Assembly: GCA_003255025.1 (NCBI GenBank)
Contig: QANY01002375.1
Location: 2,548,647-2,612,646, forward strand
Reading direction: 5' to 3'
Source of the DNA: Datisca glomerata
Taxonomy: Eukaryota; Streptophyta; Magnoliopsida; Cucurbitales; Datiscaceae
Length of the DNA stretch: 64,000 nucleotides
Shown here: positions 46,090 to 57,695 of the stretch, in pieces
Numbering within the stretch: the stretch's first letter is position 1
How the letters are laid out: each line of letters begins with the position of its first letter
The notes under the pieces: generated by a model
The model's input: the letters and a program-made list of their open reading frames with translations, nothing else
What the model was told of the DNA's origin: nothing
Databases searched by the model: none
Program-made: the position numbers and the translations under genes

Positions 46090-47480
46090 CAGTGCCATTG
46101 ATAGTGGTCTAGTAATGTCTATCTCTCATTTCGTGAACAATCACCAGCTTACTAGTATTTGAAGTGCTTCAGGTGTACGTCTAGGTATTAGAATAAACCA
46201 TTGGCATGTATTGCATCTCTTTACATATTCATTTGCTTTTGCCTGCATTTTAGGTCGGTAGTACCTTTCATTCAGTACTTTATGTACTCAATCCTTCATG
46301 GATTTTAGCCAGGACATACTTTGCTTCCCTTAGGTTGATGCATTTCAAGTACAGGCCTGAGAAGGATCATCTGTCTATTTTTGCCATTCATTGAGGAGTA
46401 CTTGGCCGCTTGTTGACACAACTTTCATGCCTCCAACTTATTTACTATCAACGTTCTATCTTTTCAAGTAGCTTATATTGGGTCTTGCCAGCTAGGTTTT
46501 GCTTTTTCTGCACAAAGAATGGGTTGTTGCTCTTTTATCTTGGGCTTTCCAAAAGTTATATTGGGATGCTCCTCCTTCATTAGGTTTTGGTAGATTACCC
46601 TAGATTTGTGTTATTTGGTACTTTTTTAGCTTTCTCAATGATTCCTTTGTCTATTGTAGGTACTTAGTCATTCTTTTATCTTTTCTATGCAGTTTCGTAT
46701 AGTCTAGCTAGTAAAAAACTTAAAATCACAAAAGATGTCGACTTTTGTTACCTGAGTTCCATGCCGAGACAAATTAACATCAATAAAGCCTTAAAATCTA
46801 TTTCATTACTAGAAGTGTCGAAGCAAAATGATAATGTCTACTCTATGACTTTTCTGTAGAGTGTTTGGACCAAAATGTTTGCTCCAGCACCTCTCTAGCC
46901 AGATGCTCCATCTATGAACAACTTCCACTCCCCTGCAATCGTGTTCGCACTGTCACTTACGGTGGACTCGTTCTTGGTGAAACTTTGCATAAAAAATCTC
47001 GTACTGACCCAACTCGACTAACCATTTTGCCAGCTGTTGGTTAGAACAAAATGCCTCAGATTGGGAATCTCGTTAGTATCTTATCATATGTAATTGGAAT
47101 TAAGGCTTGAGCTTGGGTTACATTGTCATTAAGGCAATTACATTTTTCTCCATTATTGTAAACCGAGTCTCTACTCCCACAAGGCATTTACTAGTGAAGT
47201 AAACATGCCTTTGTTGCTTATTTTCTTCTCTAACCAGTTCAACACTTATGGTTGTCTTTGATGCGGCCAAATATAGTAAAGATCTTCATTTAGGTGTGAT
47301 CTTTTGATTAGAGGTGGTGATGCTAAATATCACTAGATTACTCATAAGGCAACCTCATATTCTTCATACCATCACTACCATGAATTTTTTTATCTTAGAA
47401 AAGAATGGTCTAGATTTGTCTGTCGACCTTACTAAGAATCTTCCATTTCCTGTTAACTTTCCCATTTAGCTCTGTAAGTC
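46090..47480 (-). pseudogene. Tat-B RNase H and integrase N-terminus
   Basis: MGKLTGNGRFLVRSTDKSRPFF (RT tail, 47,470-47,405; read in part), then EDLYYIWP-type RNase H text. The second, archaeal-type RNase H start WKLFIDGASG and GAGANILV (about 46,940-46,870) is a Tat-lineage trait. Below 46,500 come integrase zinc-finger residues in shifted frames (LYLKCIN, KYYRPKMQAK). Heavily interrupted. Confidence 0.6.
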
Positions 47481-47639
47481 ATTTAAAGTTTTAGGCAGGT
47501 GAATTTCAACCATTGTTTTACCCAGGTGAATATGATTCACATTAGTTGTTTGCCTTCTTTAGTTCCTATTAATTCCAGATCATTGGCAATTTCCTGCTAT
47601 GATGGCTACTTTCTTAGCGCATCCTTGTCATGAAAGTTT

Positions 47640-48130
47640 AGTATTGAGCTGTTGATTAATCCCGTTTAACAATTCTCACGCTATCACGATTTGGATACTT
47701 TAAAGTCTGATGATAAGTAGATTCAATACAGTTCATTTTGTGAATCCAGGTCCTTTTGTTAAACATATAATATGGTGACAGCATGTTTAAGACTACAAAT
47801 TCTATTAGATAGTTGTATGACCCAATATATACATGATGATAGAGCATACCTTCGGAGTATCTTTCTTCTCTGTTAAACTCAGTTCTGCCCCAGGTTATGT
47901 AGCTTCATTGTCTCTACTCCCATCTTCTGCATGGTTGAGTGAGAAATCACACTTGGAGTACATCCATTATCTACCAGGACTCTCCTTAGTAAGAAGTATC
48001 TTATTTGGACAATAATTATCAGAGAGTCATTGCGGTCTCTCCCAGTTTCGTTGTCCTCCTAATGATTGAACATGATAAAGGTGTTATTGATGTCATCATT
48101 CACATCTTGTCACCAAGTGTGACCATCTTT
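47640..48130 (-). pseudogene. Tat-B protease remnant
   Basis: NDSL...RRVLVDNGCTPSVISHSTMQKMG (47,995-47,915; catalytic D-S-G is DNG) and, after frameshifts, a YYMFNKRTWIHKMNCIESTYHQTLKYP block (47,765-47,685), which corresponds to the usual LGRPWIHxxxAVxSTYHQ segment of Tat proteases. Confidence 0.6.
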
Positions 48131-48479
48131 TTACAGTAAACCTTTAGTTCCTTCTAGCACCATTGATGTTATTATTGTATCTGCTATGTGTAGTGGTTCT
48201 TTGCTTTCCTTATTTTATCTTTTCAACGTCCTATCTGGGTTCTGGTCTGGTCACATATTTCTTTTAATACATTTTTTCGATAAACATCTCTATGTAGTTT
48301 TTCAGTTGATAGAGATACTTCATCATGCATCCACTACTTTTTTGGAACGAGCAACACTTCTGTGTCTAGTAATCTCTTCTACGGGAAAGCTTCTAGTACT
48401 CCCTGGAGTACCGAGAGGTCCTCCACATAAATTTTTAACATGTGTATAGTTTATCCAACTCACTATTATTATCATTTAT

Positions 48480-49383
48480 GAATTAAAGTTAAAAGAAAAT
48501 AAAAATACACGTTAAAATTTTTTGTTAGTACTGAATTCTCGCTACTCTAGGGAGTACTAGAAGTTTTACCCTCTTCTACGAAGTGGTGGTCTCTTCAACC
48601 TAGGTTCATCTTTAATGCCAAAAATATTTGGTTGGCGAGTATGGTCAGCGAAGTGTAAGTCTTTTCCCTCCTGCTAGTCACCATAGGTCCTCGTTTCCTC
48701 TTCTGTCATATCGTCCCGCTATGTTCATTTCTACCAATACAGTCTTTAACTCTCTTTTTGCTTGTGCTTCTCTGCACCGTATCTATTTGTTCGGACAATC
48801 CCATCATGCTCTTTCGTTCCTCTTCTAAGTTGATGTTAGCATGTTCCGTGAAGAATGATTCTAGTATAGCCAACGACTTTTCTTTGTACATGACTTCAAA
48901 TAGTAAAAATTGAAGATCTAGTCCCCTTATGAATGCCATCATTGCAACATGGTCATCACAATCTTCAACCTTGCCAATTTCCTCTTTAAACCGTTGAGTA
49001 TATTTTCAGAACGTATCTCCTTTCTTGATTTATTTTCTTAGCAGATACTCAACGTCCTCTATGATGGATCGATAGGTTATGCATTATTTCAATAAGATAT
49101 AAGAAATGATAGAAAAGTTAGTTGAGGAACAAGAAGGGAAAGAATGGTACCATTTGAGGGCATTTACATCAAAACAAGTGGGGAACATCCTGCACATAAG
49201 TGCATATTCATGTTGGTATAATGCCATCATCGTCATGAATCTATGTAAATAATAAACAAGGTTTGGTTTTCCAGTGTAGTACTTGAAATTTGATGCTACG
49301 AAATTCCTTGGGTTTGGGGAGGACATGATTTTGGAGTTTACATTCTCATCAGGTGGTCCAGGTCTGGTATGGTAGGGGTCCAA
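48480..49383 (-). pseudogene. Tat-B gag remnant
   Basis: 49,383-49,084 reads MDPYHTRPGPPDENVN, then a MMALYQHEYALMCRMFPTCF block and NALKWYHSFP, the core of Tat gag (DPxD...HxxxF, CRxFPxxLxGxAxxWF). 48,942-48,706 continues with MMAFIRGLDLQFLLF and FFTEHANINLEEER. Frames are separated by stops. Confidence 0.65.
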
Positions 49384-49389
49384 TAATGA

Positions 49390-50045
49390 ATATTCCCCAT
49401 TACATGAACAACCACATGCTTTTTAAAGTCTGAAGTGCTTAGGGTTCAAGTCTGGTTATTGGAGTAAACGAATGGCATTTGTCATATTTCTTTGTTTCTT
49501 CCTACACTTTGAGCCAAATGTACCTTTTATTTAGTATTTTATGCACTAAAGAACTCCCCAGATATGATTCCTGCAGTTTCCATCATGGGTTTCAGCCTGA
49601 ACAAACTTTGTTTCCCTTGGGGTGATGGAATTTAAGTACAAGCTAGAGAAGGATCTTTTGTATAGTTTTTCGTTCATCAAGGAGTATCTGGCAGTTTGTT
49701 GGCACAAGTTTTGTGCCTCTAGCTTGTCTCCTAGTAGCTCGTATTTCGGGTCTTTTTAGTTAGGTTTTGCTTCTTTATAACAAAGCACGAGCTGTCGGTC
49801 CTCCATGCTTGAGCTTTTAGGGAATTTCGTGGATCCTTTAGTTTTGATAGACAACCCTAAAGTTGCAAGGGCGTCTGTATGAGAATTCTAAATTTGTGTT
49901 ATTTGGTATTCCCTAACCTTTCTCAATAATTCCTTTGTCCTTTGTAGGTACTTTTCCATTCTTTCATCTTTTGCTGCGTAGTTTTTTGTAGTATGGATTG
50001 TTACTAATTGAGAATCACAAAAGATATGAACTAGAGAAGTTGAGC
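49390..50045 (-). pseudogene. Tat-C: second RNase H-integrase fragment
   Basis: The minus strand reads LVHIFCDSQLVT (50,025-49,985), KDERMEKYLQRTKELLRKVREYQITQI (positions 49,965-49,885, read in blocks), DALATLGL, then LYKRSFSSLYL and the integrase zinc-finger region. Homologous at DNA level to 46,090-46,740 of Tat-B and placed directly upstream of Tat-B gag, so the same domains occur twice in tandem. Confidence 0.65.
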
Positions 50046-50699
50046 TTTCCACTTAGGAAGCCGAGCTCATCACTAGAGAAGTCGTTGCTCACCGCCAGAT
50101 TCATTAGCTCTCCATAGCAATTTTTATGGCGATTCTAAGCTGCTCACACCAGAGGAAGCTTGACGAGTTGATTCAAGATTTATGCTTCACTCCTACGAGC
50201 TTGAGGTCAAAGAAATTTGGCTCTTATTTGTAGGCTAAGTTGAGCGTGCTTAGGGAATAGTGACCAGCTCGCCGCTAGGTCTGTGTAGGTTGATTCGCAG
50301 AGCATGTTTTGTTGTAGAGGTGAGTTTGCTTTACATTTTCTTTTTAACAACTTGATTTTCGGATGTGATTTAAGTTGGACTCAGATTTTGGGCAGTGCAT
50401 TCTTTATGAGTTTATAGACTTTCCGTCATTCTCTTAGATCAATGAAGCTCTTTCTACAATTCAGTTTACTTAGGAATTTGGTCTTGACTTTAACTTCTTT
50501 AAGGTAAACACGTTCAAGAGTTCATTTCTTTTAAGCAGGAAATTAGAAGGAAATTTTGAACATTTGTAGCATAGATTCATTTGTGACTTGAAGTTTCATG
50601 AATTACAAATAGAACAATAAAATTTATGTTTGGATGTGTGATATGAAACTGTCTCATTTTTTGCTCTTTTGTTTTACTATACCTAAATAAGGATGCTAG
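50046..50699. other. Stretch between Tat-C and the SRP72 exon
   Basis: No transposon protein motif is recognised. The last ~100 bp before 50,700 (TTTTGTTTTACTATACC...GCTAG) look like the 3' end of a plant intron. Confidence 0.4.
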
Positions 50700-51024
50700 T
50701 TTGATGAGGCTTTGGACTCTCTGAAAGATCAAGAGAAAATCTCAACAACAATGTTGTTAGAACCTTTAATTCTATATCGGTTAGGAAAATGGGACTCTTG
50801 TGTTGATATATATCAGAAACTCCAAAAGTTTAGTATTGAGTCGGTAGAAATAATTTTTTATCTGGGTTTGATTTTTGCTGGGAGAGCTTTTGAAATGTAA
50901 GCCATGCTAGAGGCTCTTAGGGTAAAAGCTACTAGTAGCTTTGAGTTCAATACAACACAACTTGTTCTTTACTTGAAAGAAATAAGTGCATTGATTTAGA
51001 ACAATTGTTATTGCCTGCTCGAAG
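50700..51024 (+). pseudogene. SRP72: SRP72 exon fragment (signal recognition particle subunit), pseudogene
   Basis: Translation reads FDEALDSLKDQEKISTTMLL, LILYRLGKWDSCVDIYQKL, KFSIESVEI, then EALRVKATSSFE, NTTCSLLERNK and EQLLLPARR. This matches the N-terminal TPR-like region of plant SRP72, the SRP subunit that with SRP68 binds 7SL RNA and helps target ribosomes to the ER. The block is bounded by an intron acceptor (GATGCTAG|TTTG) and a donor (AAG|GTAATA). TAA at 50,898 replaces a sense codon and a small deletion near 50,950 shifts the frame. Neighbouring exons are not found and both sides are transposon debris, so it is a genomic DNA fragment, not a processed copy. Confidence 0.75.
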
Positions 51025-52779
51025 GTAATATATTACATTGTACAGCTAGAAAAGTATTCATTTTTACTTGGTTGTATCTTGGAATTTGAGTACCAAAATT
51101 TTGATTTGAAATAAAAAGATGGTGACTCCATATGCGGCTTAACTAGCTTATGTCATCACCTCACGCTGCGATGACAAAAAATAAGCTAGTCTTTTCCATT
51201 CTCTTAGATCTGCCAACTAACATTTATTTCTAGTAGTTGTACATATAACTTTGGTATAATCCTATGGAGAGTGTAGCAGTTTATTTCGAGGATATATACG
51301 CACAGAGGACAACAATAATCACTACAACATACATTTATAGCATTCCAGAAAACCCTGTATTTCCAGGCGCTATTAAAAATTCGATACCTTATGTAGCATT
51401 CCTAAAGCTGCTTTAAAATGCCTAATTTTTTATAGCGGTTTTTGGCCCCTATATAAAACCAGGCGCTTGGTTCACAAGGAAGATGGCGAGAGTCACCAAC
51501 CACGAGGCCTAACTCACTGATGCGTCGTTTCACTCCTGCGGACGCGTGGGTGACATTTGGTCTTCTGAAATTGTCTCCTTGGTTCGTGAAACAACCATTC
51601 ATTGGGTGTAAGATCGCCTCAACAGTTGCCATCATGACCTATTTCAATGCTCATTAAATGAGTGGTTTCCTTCTTCAAGGCCTATAAATAGGCAGTTTTC
51701 CTCTTCATTTTCTTCATCCTCGCCTTCATGTAAACGTTAAAATCTTTGCCAACTCTGATTCTTGCTCCCAGTTCTTCTCTCCTCCTTGGGAGAACAATGG
51801 TCCTTCCCCTTCTAGGGCCTCTTTCACTTTGGAGGCTTCCTCTCGATTTTCCTTTTAAACGTTGCACCACAAAGTCGATGGTGTTCCATTCGTGGTGAAT
51901 TTCTTCCCATCAATAGTCGTGTGGTTAACCTTTTGTCTTCACTATTTAATGACTTATAGTTTCCAAGTCCCTCTATTGTGAAACATTAACCTTAGGAAAC
52001 ATTTGCAGTTTAGTCGGGGATCTTGACCTTTGATCCTCAATGATGAGACTTCCCCAGTTGCATCCCACCTAATTCCTTCTGTGTTAGCATTCCTTTCTTT
52101 TACCACTTCTGTCTTTTCGATCCACCAGCCGCTCATTACAACATACCTTAAGAGTGGGCCAAGCACAACCCTTGTAGTCATATCCTTGGGGAATGTCTTG
52201 AACCCAATCATAATTGCTCCCTCCCTTTTCTTCCTTAGTGGTAGAGATTGAAGATTTTTTTTGTTCTGAACTCAGAATGACGTGTTCTTTGCGGGTTGAG
52301 TTCCCTTTTGGCTCAACTCAGAGCAGACCTCAAATCAAGTCATCGTGACACTGAATCCTTTGTCGATAAAGGATCAGAGCCATCAAGACCTCAAAAGAGT
52401 TTGAGAAAGTTATGGAAACACTGCGACCATTGGCCTGAGCGTGGGGGGTCTCTTTCCCTTTTATGTGAGCCTAAAAAGGTGGTTCGCCCTCTTCCTGTGG
52501 AGGAGATCTTTGTCATTTTTTCCTTTTCTTATAATTCTAATCCTTTCTCCTCATTAATGAGAATGAATTTTCTTTAATAACTCTAATTCCTTCTTTCATC
52601 TCTACTCTTGTTTATTTCCTTTATTATAACTTTTGCACGAGCCTTGTTGTCAGTTTTGAGCTACGTTTTAAGTAATTAACATTCTTTGAGTAGATGAAGT
52701 TACACTTTTACTTCCACCGAGCTTTGATTTGGTCTGGATGAGACTTTAATCCTACTTTGACGAGAGTCTTTCCTCAATC
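51025..52779. other. Unclassified repeat-like DNA with a CACTA-like end and a TATA site
   Basis: CACTACAACATAC at 51,322 followed by TATAGCATTCC and TATAGCGG motifs resembles a CACTA left end; no right end is found. GGCCTATAAATAGGC at 51,680 looks like a plus-strand LTR or gene promoter with a pyrimidine-rich leader (51,700-51,860). Open frames are short (under 95 codons) and unrecognised. Confidence 0.35.
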
Positions 52780-52799
52780 CCACTGGTGACTAAGAGCAC

Positions 52800-53389
52800 T
52801 CGATAGGCCTCACTTTTACCTTTGGCGTCTAGCCAGGCGTTCCTACTGGGGCTAGAGCCTTTCCTCAATTTTGTCTGGCGATTTAGAATGGTCGACATAC
52901 ATCACTTTTTATCTTTAGCGTCTAGCAAGGCGTTCCTACTCTAGCTAGAGCCTTTCCTCAATCTCATCTGGTGAGCTAGAGTGCTTGGCATATTTCACTT
53001 ATTACCTTTGACATCTAGCTAGACATTCTTGATCTGGCTAGAGCCTTTTCCTTTGAATCTAGCCACGAGTTCCTGCTTTGGCTAGGGTTCATTTTCCTGC
53101 TTGGCGAGCTAGAGTGCTCCACCAGACATCACTTTTTAATCCCTTCTGATGGGATGAAGTACTATGTCAGACATCACTTTATATCTCTGTCTTGCGGGCT
53201 AGAATTCTCACCCAATCATCACTTTATAATCTCGTCTGGCGGGCTAGGGTGCTCTACCAGACATCACTTTTTAATCCAGTTTGGGTTGCTCGAGTGCTCC
53301 TCCAGATAACACTTTTAAATCCCGTCTGGGAGGCTGAAGTGGTCTGCCAGACATCACTTTTTAATCCCGTCTGGCGGGCTGGTATACTC
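52800..53389 (+). repeat. Minisatellite, 93-bp then 45-bp units (left block)
   Basis: From about 52,825 a unit of about 93 bp repeats (GCGTCTAGCCAGGCGTTCCT, spacing 94 and 92). From 53,100 a unit of 45 bp repeats at least six times (CCAGACATCACTTTTTAATC, GTCTGGCGGGCTAG), with ATCAC spacing 44-46 bp. Continues at 55,365 after the solo LTR. Confidence 0.85.
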
Positions 53390-55364
53390 CGTTGGTCATC
53401 GCCGCGTGTGCGCGGTAGAAGCACGTGACGCGTGGCGATTTAAAAATTAAATTTTTAATTAAAAATCGAATCTTTTAGGAAACCAAAATCACGCAACGCT
53501 ACGATAATAAAAAAACTTTTTATTGAAAATACTTTTTTAATTAGTCAAAATCCATTATATATTTTTATATTAAATTAGTAACATATAAGGATAGCAATCA
53601 TATACCTCTTGTAATCTAAATCAAGCATCCTCGCGAAACCGATCGATTCTCCATTCCCACGAAAAAATTGTATTTTTCTCTCAACTCTTGATTGATGAAC
53701 TGATTATTTGATTGATTAATTGATATCATTTGAATAAAATATGTATATTATACTAGACAATGGGGTATAAGATATTTAGGGGTAATTAAAAATAAAAAAT
53801 AATATTTAGTTTCAAATTACCCAATACAGTGGGAACCACTATATAATAGTGCACAACTGCAGTGCGACAACGTGAAGCAACACAGTGTCGTGTGGTACTA
53901 CAGTGTTACACGCCTACTGTTGTAGTGTCACGTGTCACTACAATAGTACATGGCGATATATGATTCCCAATCATTGATCGACACATGACAATTACTACAA
54001 ATTAAATATTTATTTTAATCAGATAGATATCTAGATATCAGTTAATTAAAAATTAACATATCTGTTATCACTATCAATTAAATTATCTGTTATTTCACAA
54101 ACAATGGATTTAGTTGATCCAAATTATTATCTAATAATAATTTAATTATCTAATTTCATAAATTAGATATTTTGTCTCACTTATCGATAATTAAAAAATA
54201 ATCTATAATTATTTATATATATTTTAATTCCAAAAATTACATTAATATATATAAATAATTCAATTAATTAATTCTTAATTAATAATCACACATTTGCCCC
54301 AGAATAAAGATTCATTTGGAAGTAAGTATTTTTCTCAAGTCCTGAAATATTCACACCCTACACTACATAGTATAGAAGTGATTTGGGGACCATGGGCCTA
54401 TAATTCTAAGCTCCAATAAATTAGACTACTAATTAAACTCTTTAATTAAATGAACTTATTTATTAATTCTATTGTTACTCCACTATAAATATGGAATTGC
54501 ACTCTTGTAGATTATAGATTATATTTACAGAGTATTCTCGTGTAGTCCACTGATATAATCACTTCCTGTACTTCTGTCAATCAATGATTGGTTCGTAAAT
54601 TAGAGTCGATTAAAATTACCATTTTACCCTTCTAATTACCTCTTGATCTTTAAGTACCATTAATCAATTAGTGAGTGACTAATTTATAATCTTATTATAA
54701 ATTTGAGCTCAATAACCATTCAGTTTTAGAAATAACACTTAAGAGAACCAATATATGATCCGTTAGGAAACTTTGGAATCCAAATCTTGTAAGATGATGT
54801 TCCTAGCCATGCATATTACTGAGTCTTCAAAATAAAAGTCACTAGCCTGTTTTACAAACAAACCTTAACGAGTGAATCAAAAGATCCAGTAGACATATAT
54901 AGGAGTTCATGACTACTAAGGATTCAAACTTATCTACATATGATTATCGAATTGATGTGTATTAAATCTTTATTATAAACGACACGTTGATAAATATATA
55001 AATTTACATTGATCCAATCATATATAATTTCATTATATAAAGTACATTCACTAAGATGTCTATCCACATCAATGATATGGATTTAGATCACATGTATTCA
55101 TAATGCTTAGTGAACTGTACTACCAACCATTCATTAAAGATTTCGTACTTTAATATGTTGCTGACAATTTTATTCATTATCTATGATCTTAATCATCTCG
55201 TACCAATACAAGATCATAGTCTCATTAATGAATATGAAATTTTCATATATTTACATAAATTATTCAACAATAATTTAAAAGAACAATTATAAGAAAAATG
55301 TAATGCTCGTTAAATTTCATATCAAAAAGTGAATACACATGTTTTGAGAGCATAACCCCCAGCA
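53390..55364 (-). repeat. Solo LTR of the Copia-2 family
   Basis: 1,975 bp, from CGTTGGTCATC to ATAACCCCCAGCA in plus view, flanked by perfect TSDs TACTC (53,385-53,389; 55,365-55,369). Removing it with one TSD restores the 45-bp repeat unit. Similar along its length to 30,324-32,045. No internal element sequence remains, as expected after LTR-LTR recombination. Confidence 0.85.
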
Positions 55365-55445
55365 TACTCTGCCAGACATCACTTTTTAGTTCTATTTGGT
55401 GGGCTAGAGTGCTCTACTAGACATCACTAGTTCATACTTTTTGGA
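55365..55445 (+). repeat. Minisatellite, right block
   Basis: One and a half 45-bp units (TGCCAGACATCACTTTTTAG, GGTGGGCTAGAGTGCTC) continue the array of 53,100-53,389. Confidence 0.8.
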
Positions 55446-56875
55446 AGAGTCGTTCTTGTTATTTGACATTAAATGTTGCTTAACATACATGGCCTACCAA
55501 TGTCTGCCATAGTTTGGTGCTGATTAAAAGGGAGATTACTTCCTCTATTCTGATTTGAGGAGGGGGGCTGAGGCGAAACACCAAAGATTGTTGGGTTTCT
55601 TATTTCTCGAGCTGCCACCATCCTTGCCTTATCAGAACCTGGCACGCTGAACTTTCTGAGTTTTATCTGTGCTTTGTCGGTGGACTCCCATGAGCTCCCC
55701 ATTTTACTTGGGAATAAGCATCGCTTCATCCTAAACTATCTTCTTTGTCTATTATGATGGGAGGATAATGGATTCCTCCAGTTCTTCAAATTCCTCCTCA
55801 GGCTCCTCGTCGGGCAGTTCACTGATAATGAGCTCCTTTATTCTTACAGGTTTATCCACTTTATGCGGGTGCTTAGGATGATCACACTTGTGTGCTCCGC
55901 CATAAAAGCCTGATCCTCCTTAAAGCTGAGGTGGGATGCGAGAGTTGGGAACTGTATAGCCCAGATTCATGATATGTGGCACATATCCGTTATTTACTTG
56001 GAAGGGTCTATTGAGGAGAACTGATGTGAGGCCTTGTATTTCAACTGGTAATGATCCCATACATGCTTATCTACATAGCACGACTTTTCATTTGCACGAC
56101 ATCTCTGTAAAATTATTAGTGGCCAAAGGGATGTCAAGGAGTTAGGCAGAATCCCATCAATTACCTAACCAAAGGCGCCTGCCATTGTTTTCCTTCATCT
56201 TTCACGACTGCTCACATATTACCTCTGAAAGGTTCTTCAAATGTCTTTGCCTTCATTTTTTCTTTGGGCACTGCACCTACTTCTCCTTCTTCGCCCGACG
56301 ACATAATGAATGCCCAAAATCACACTAGGGATTTTTAACAGGGTGCTCTCCTTTCGAACCGTTCTAATTACATTGCTCTTCCTTTTATCTTCTTGGGCTA
56401 ACCCAATCTAGAGCCTCCACCACTAGGTGGGAGCTTAACGTTTAATTTTGGTCCTAGTTTCCTATAGAGGTGGCAGATTCTTCACGTTAAGATGTTGTCC
56501 TGCCTTTTTGTAGACAGTTTTTTTCCAGCTCTTTGAGCGAGAGATGGCTCGGCTAGTGAACCATTAAGTCATAGGGGATGATCATTTCCATGTAAGAAAT
56601 CGCTACGATTTGGATGAGGGAAACGTGTTCGTCCTCCCCTTCCTAATCACCTTAGAGGGTGTGATCACTATATCCTTTTTATTTTGTTGTGTGATCGCCA
56701 TATTGACAGGGAGTTCTTCTCTTGACGAGGAGGATGGTGGATTCCCTCTTTCATCTTGGACCTCATCAAAGTAGGACGAGAACACTAGTCTCATTCCCTT
56801 TTAATAGAGGAACGGATATCTCCGGTGCTTTGAATGGGAACGGTTTTGATGCCCTCCCCTTAGATGGCACCATCT
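55446..56875 (-). pseudogene. Tat-D gag N-terminal region
   Basis: The minus strand holds MRLVFSSYFDEVQDERGNPP and SSSSREELPVNMAITQ (56,794-56,700), MSSGEEGEVGAVPKEKMKAK (near 56,305-56,245), and MKRCLFPSKMGSSWES, KARMVAAREIRNPTIFG (55,729-55,560). These lie in order downstream of the PBS, where Tat-type gag starts, but only the position and composition support that call; no knuckle or pol follows before the minisatellite. Frames are interrupted. Confidence 0.5.
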
Positions 56876-57695
56876 GTTGATGACGAAAATCTTAACAGTG
56901 ATGTCGCATGCCATCCCCTCTTTATCATGGAATTCCTCTTGACCATGCAATCTACAAAATATAAACAAATAACCCAAAGAGTGAGGGGAAACGGGGGATG
57001 GTTTCCTTGCCTAAGAGCCTTCGATGTCTAAGTCAGTTTCCTAGTGATATTTCAACATAGTTTTCTTAAGGGAGAAATGGTATATGCTTCTTTCTCATAA
57101 ATGTAGGCATTTGTACCTGAGGCCTCACATGAGAAGGTATGTCAAATAAGCCTTTGGAGCATTCAGGGGAAGCCTCCTGAGACACGATGACTGCCCTGTA
57201 TTGACAAGGAGTTCTTCTCTAGACGAGGATGAGGGTGGATTCCCTCTTTCATCTCAGGCCTCATCAGAGTAGGACGAGAACACTAGTCTCATTTCCCCTT
57301 CATGAAAGAATGGATGTCTTCGGTGTTTCGGATGGGAACGGTTTTGATATGTCCCCATAGATGGCACCATCTATTGATGTCAAAAATCTTAATAGTAATG
57401 TTGCATACCATCCCCTCTTTAGCGTGGAATTCCTCTTGACCTTTGAATATACAAAGAACAAACAAAGAACCCAAGGAGCAAGGGGAACCGGGCGGTGGTT
57501 TCATTGCCAAATGGCCTTCGATGTCTAAGTTAGTATGCAATATTTTCACATAGTTTTCTTAAGAGAGAAATGACATACACTTCTTTCTCATAAATATGGG
57601 TATTTGTACCTGAGCCCTTGTAGGAGAAGGTGTGTCGAAGAAGCCTTTGGATCATTGAGGGGAAGCCTCCCGAGACACGATGATTGCCCTATATT
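56700..57695 (-). repeat. 497-bp tandem duplication covering LTR end, PBS and gag start of Tat-D
   Basis: Segments from about 56,700 and 57,197 repeat in order: GGAGTTCTTCTC, GTAGGACGAGAACACTAGTC, AACGGTTTTGAT, AGATGGCACCATCT, GGAATTCCTCTTGACC, CCTTCGATGTCTAAGT, GACACGATGA. The PBS pair is offset by 497 bp (56,862 and 57,359). Confidence 0.85.
57359..57371 (-). promoter_or_regulatory. Tat-D primer binding site (second copy at 56,862-56,874)
   Basis: The minus strand GATGGTGCCATCT follows the LTR end (CATCAATA/CATCAACA). It resembles the TGGCGCCGTCTGTGGG PBS of Tat-type elements, with mutations. Confidence 0.5.

Larger units (their letters stand above)
46086..49383 (-). mobile_element. Tat-B: decayed Tat-type Ty3/gypsy element without RT
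   Basis: Reading leftward: gag (49,383-48,480), protease (48,130-47,640), the RT/RNase H linker and RNase H domains (47,480-46,640), integrase zinc finger (46,500-46,090). The RT palm between protease and RNase H is missing: only about 120 bp separate them. No LTRs are recognised at its edges. Stops are frequent. Confidence 0.65.

Noticed and set aside
51319..51420. CACTA element carrying the SRP72 fragment
   Set aside because: The CACTACAA end at 51,322 points away from the SRP72 exon, so the exon would be outside that element; kept only as a neighbouring feature.
52800..53389. CRISPR-like regular spacing
   Set aside because: Units are contiguous with no unique spacers, and the context is a plant nuclear genome.
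53192..53428. Plus-strand frame with repeated NPVW-type blocks
   Set aside because: It is a translation of the 45-bp minisatellite (45 is divisible by 3, so the frame stays open) and shows no independent coding sign.
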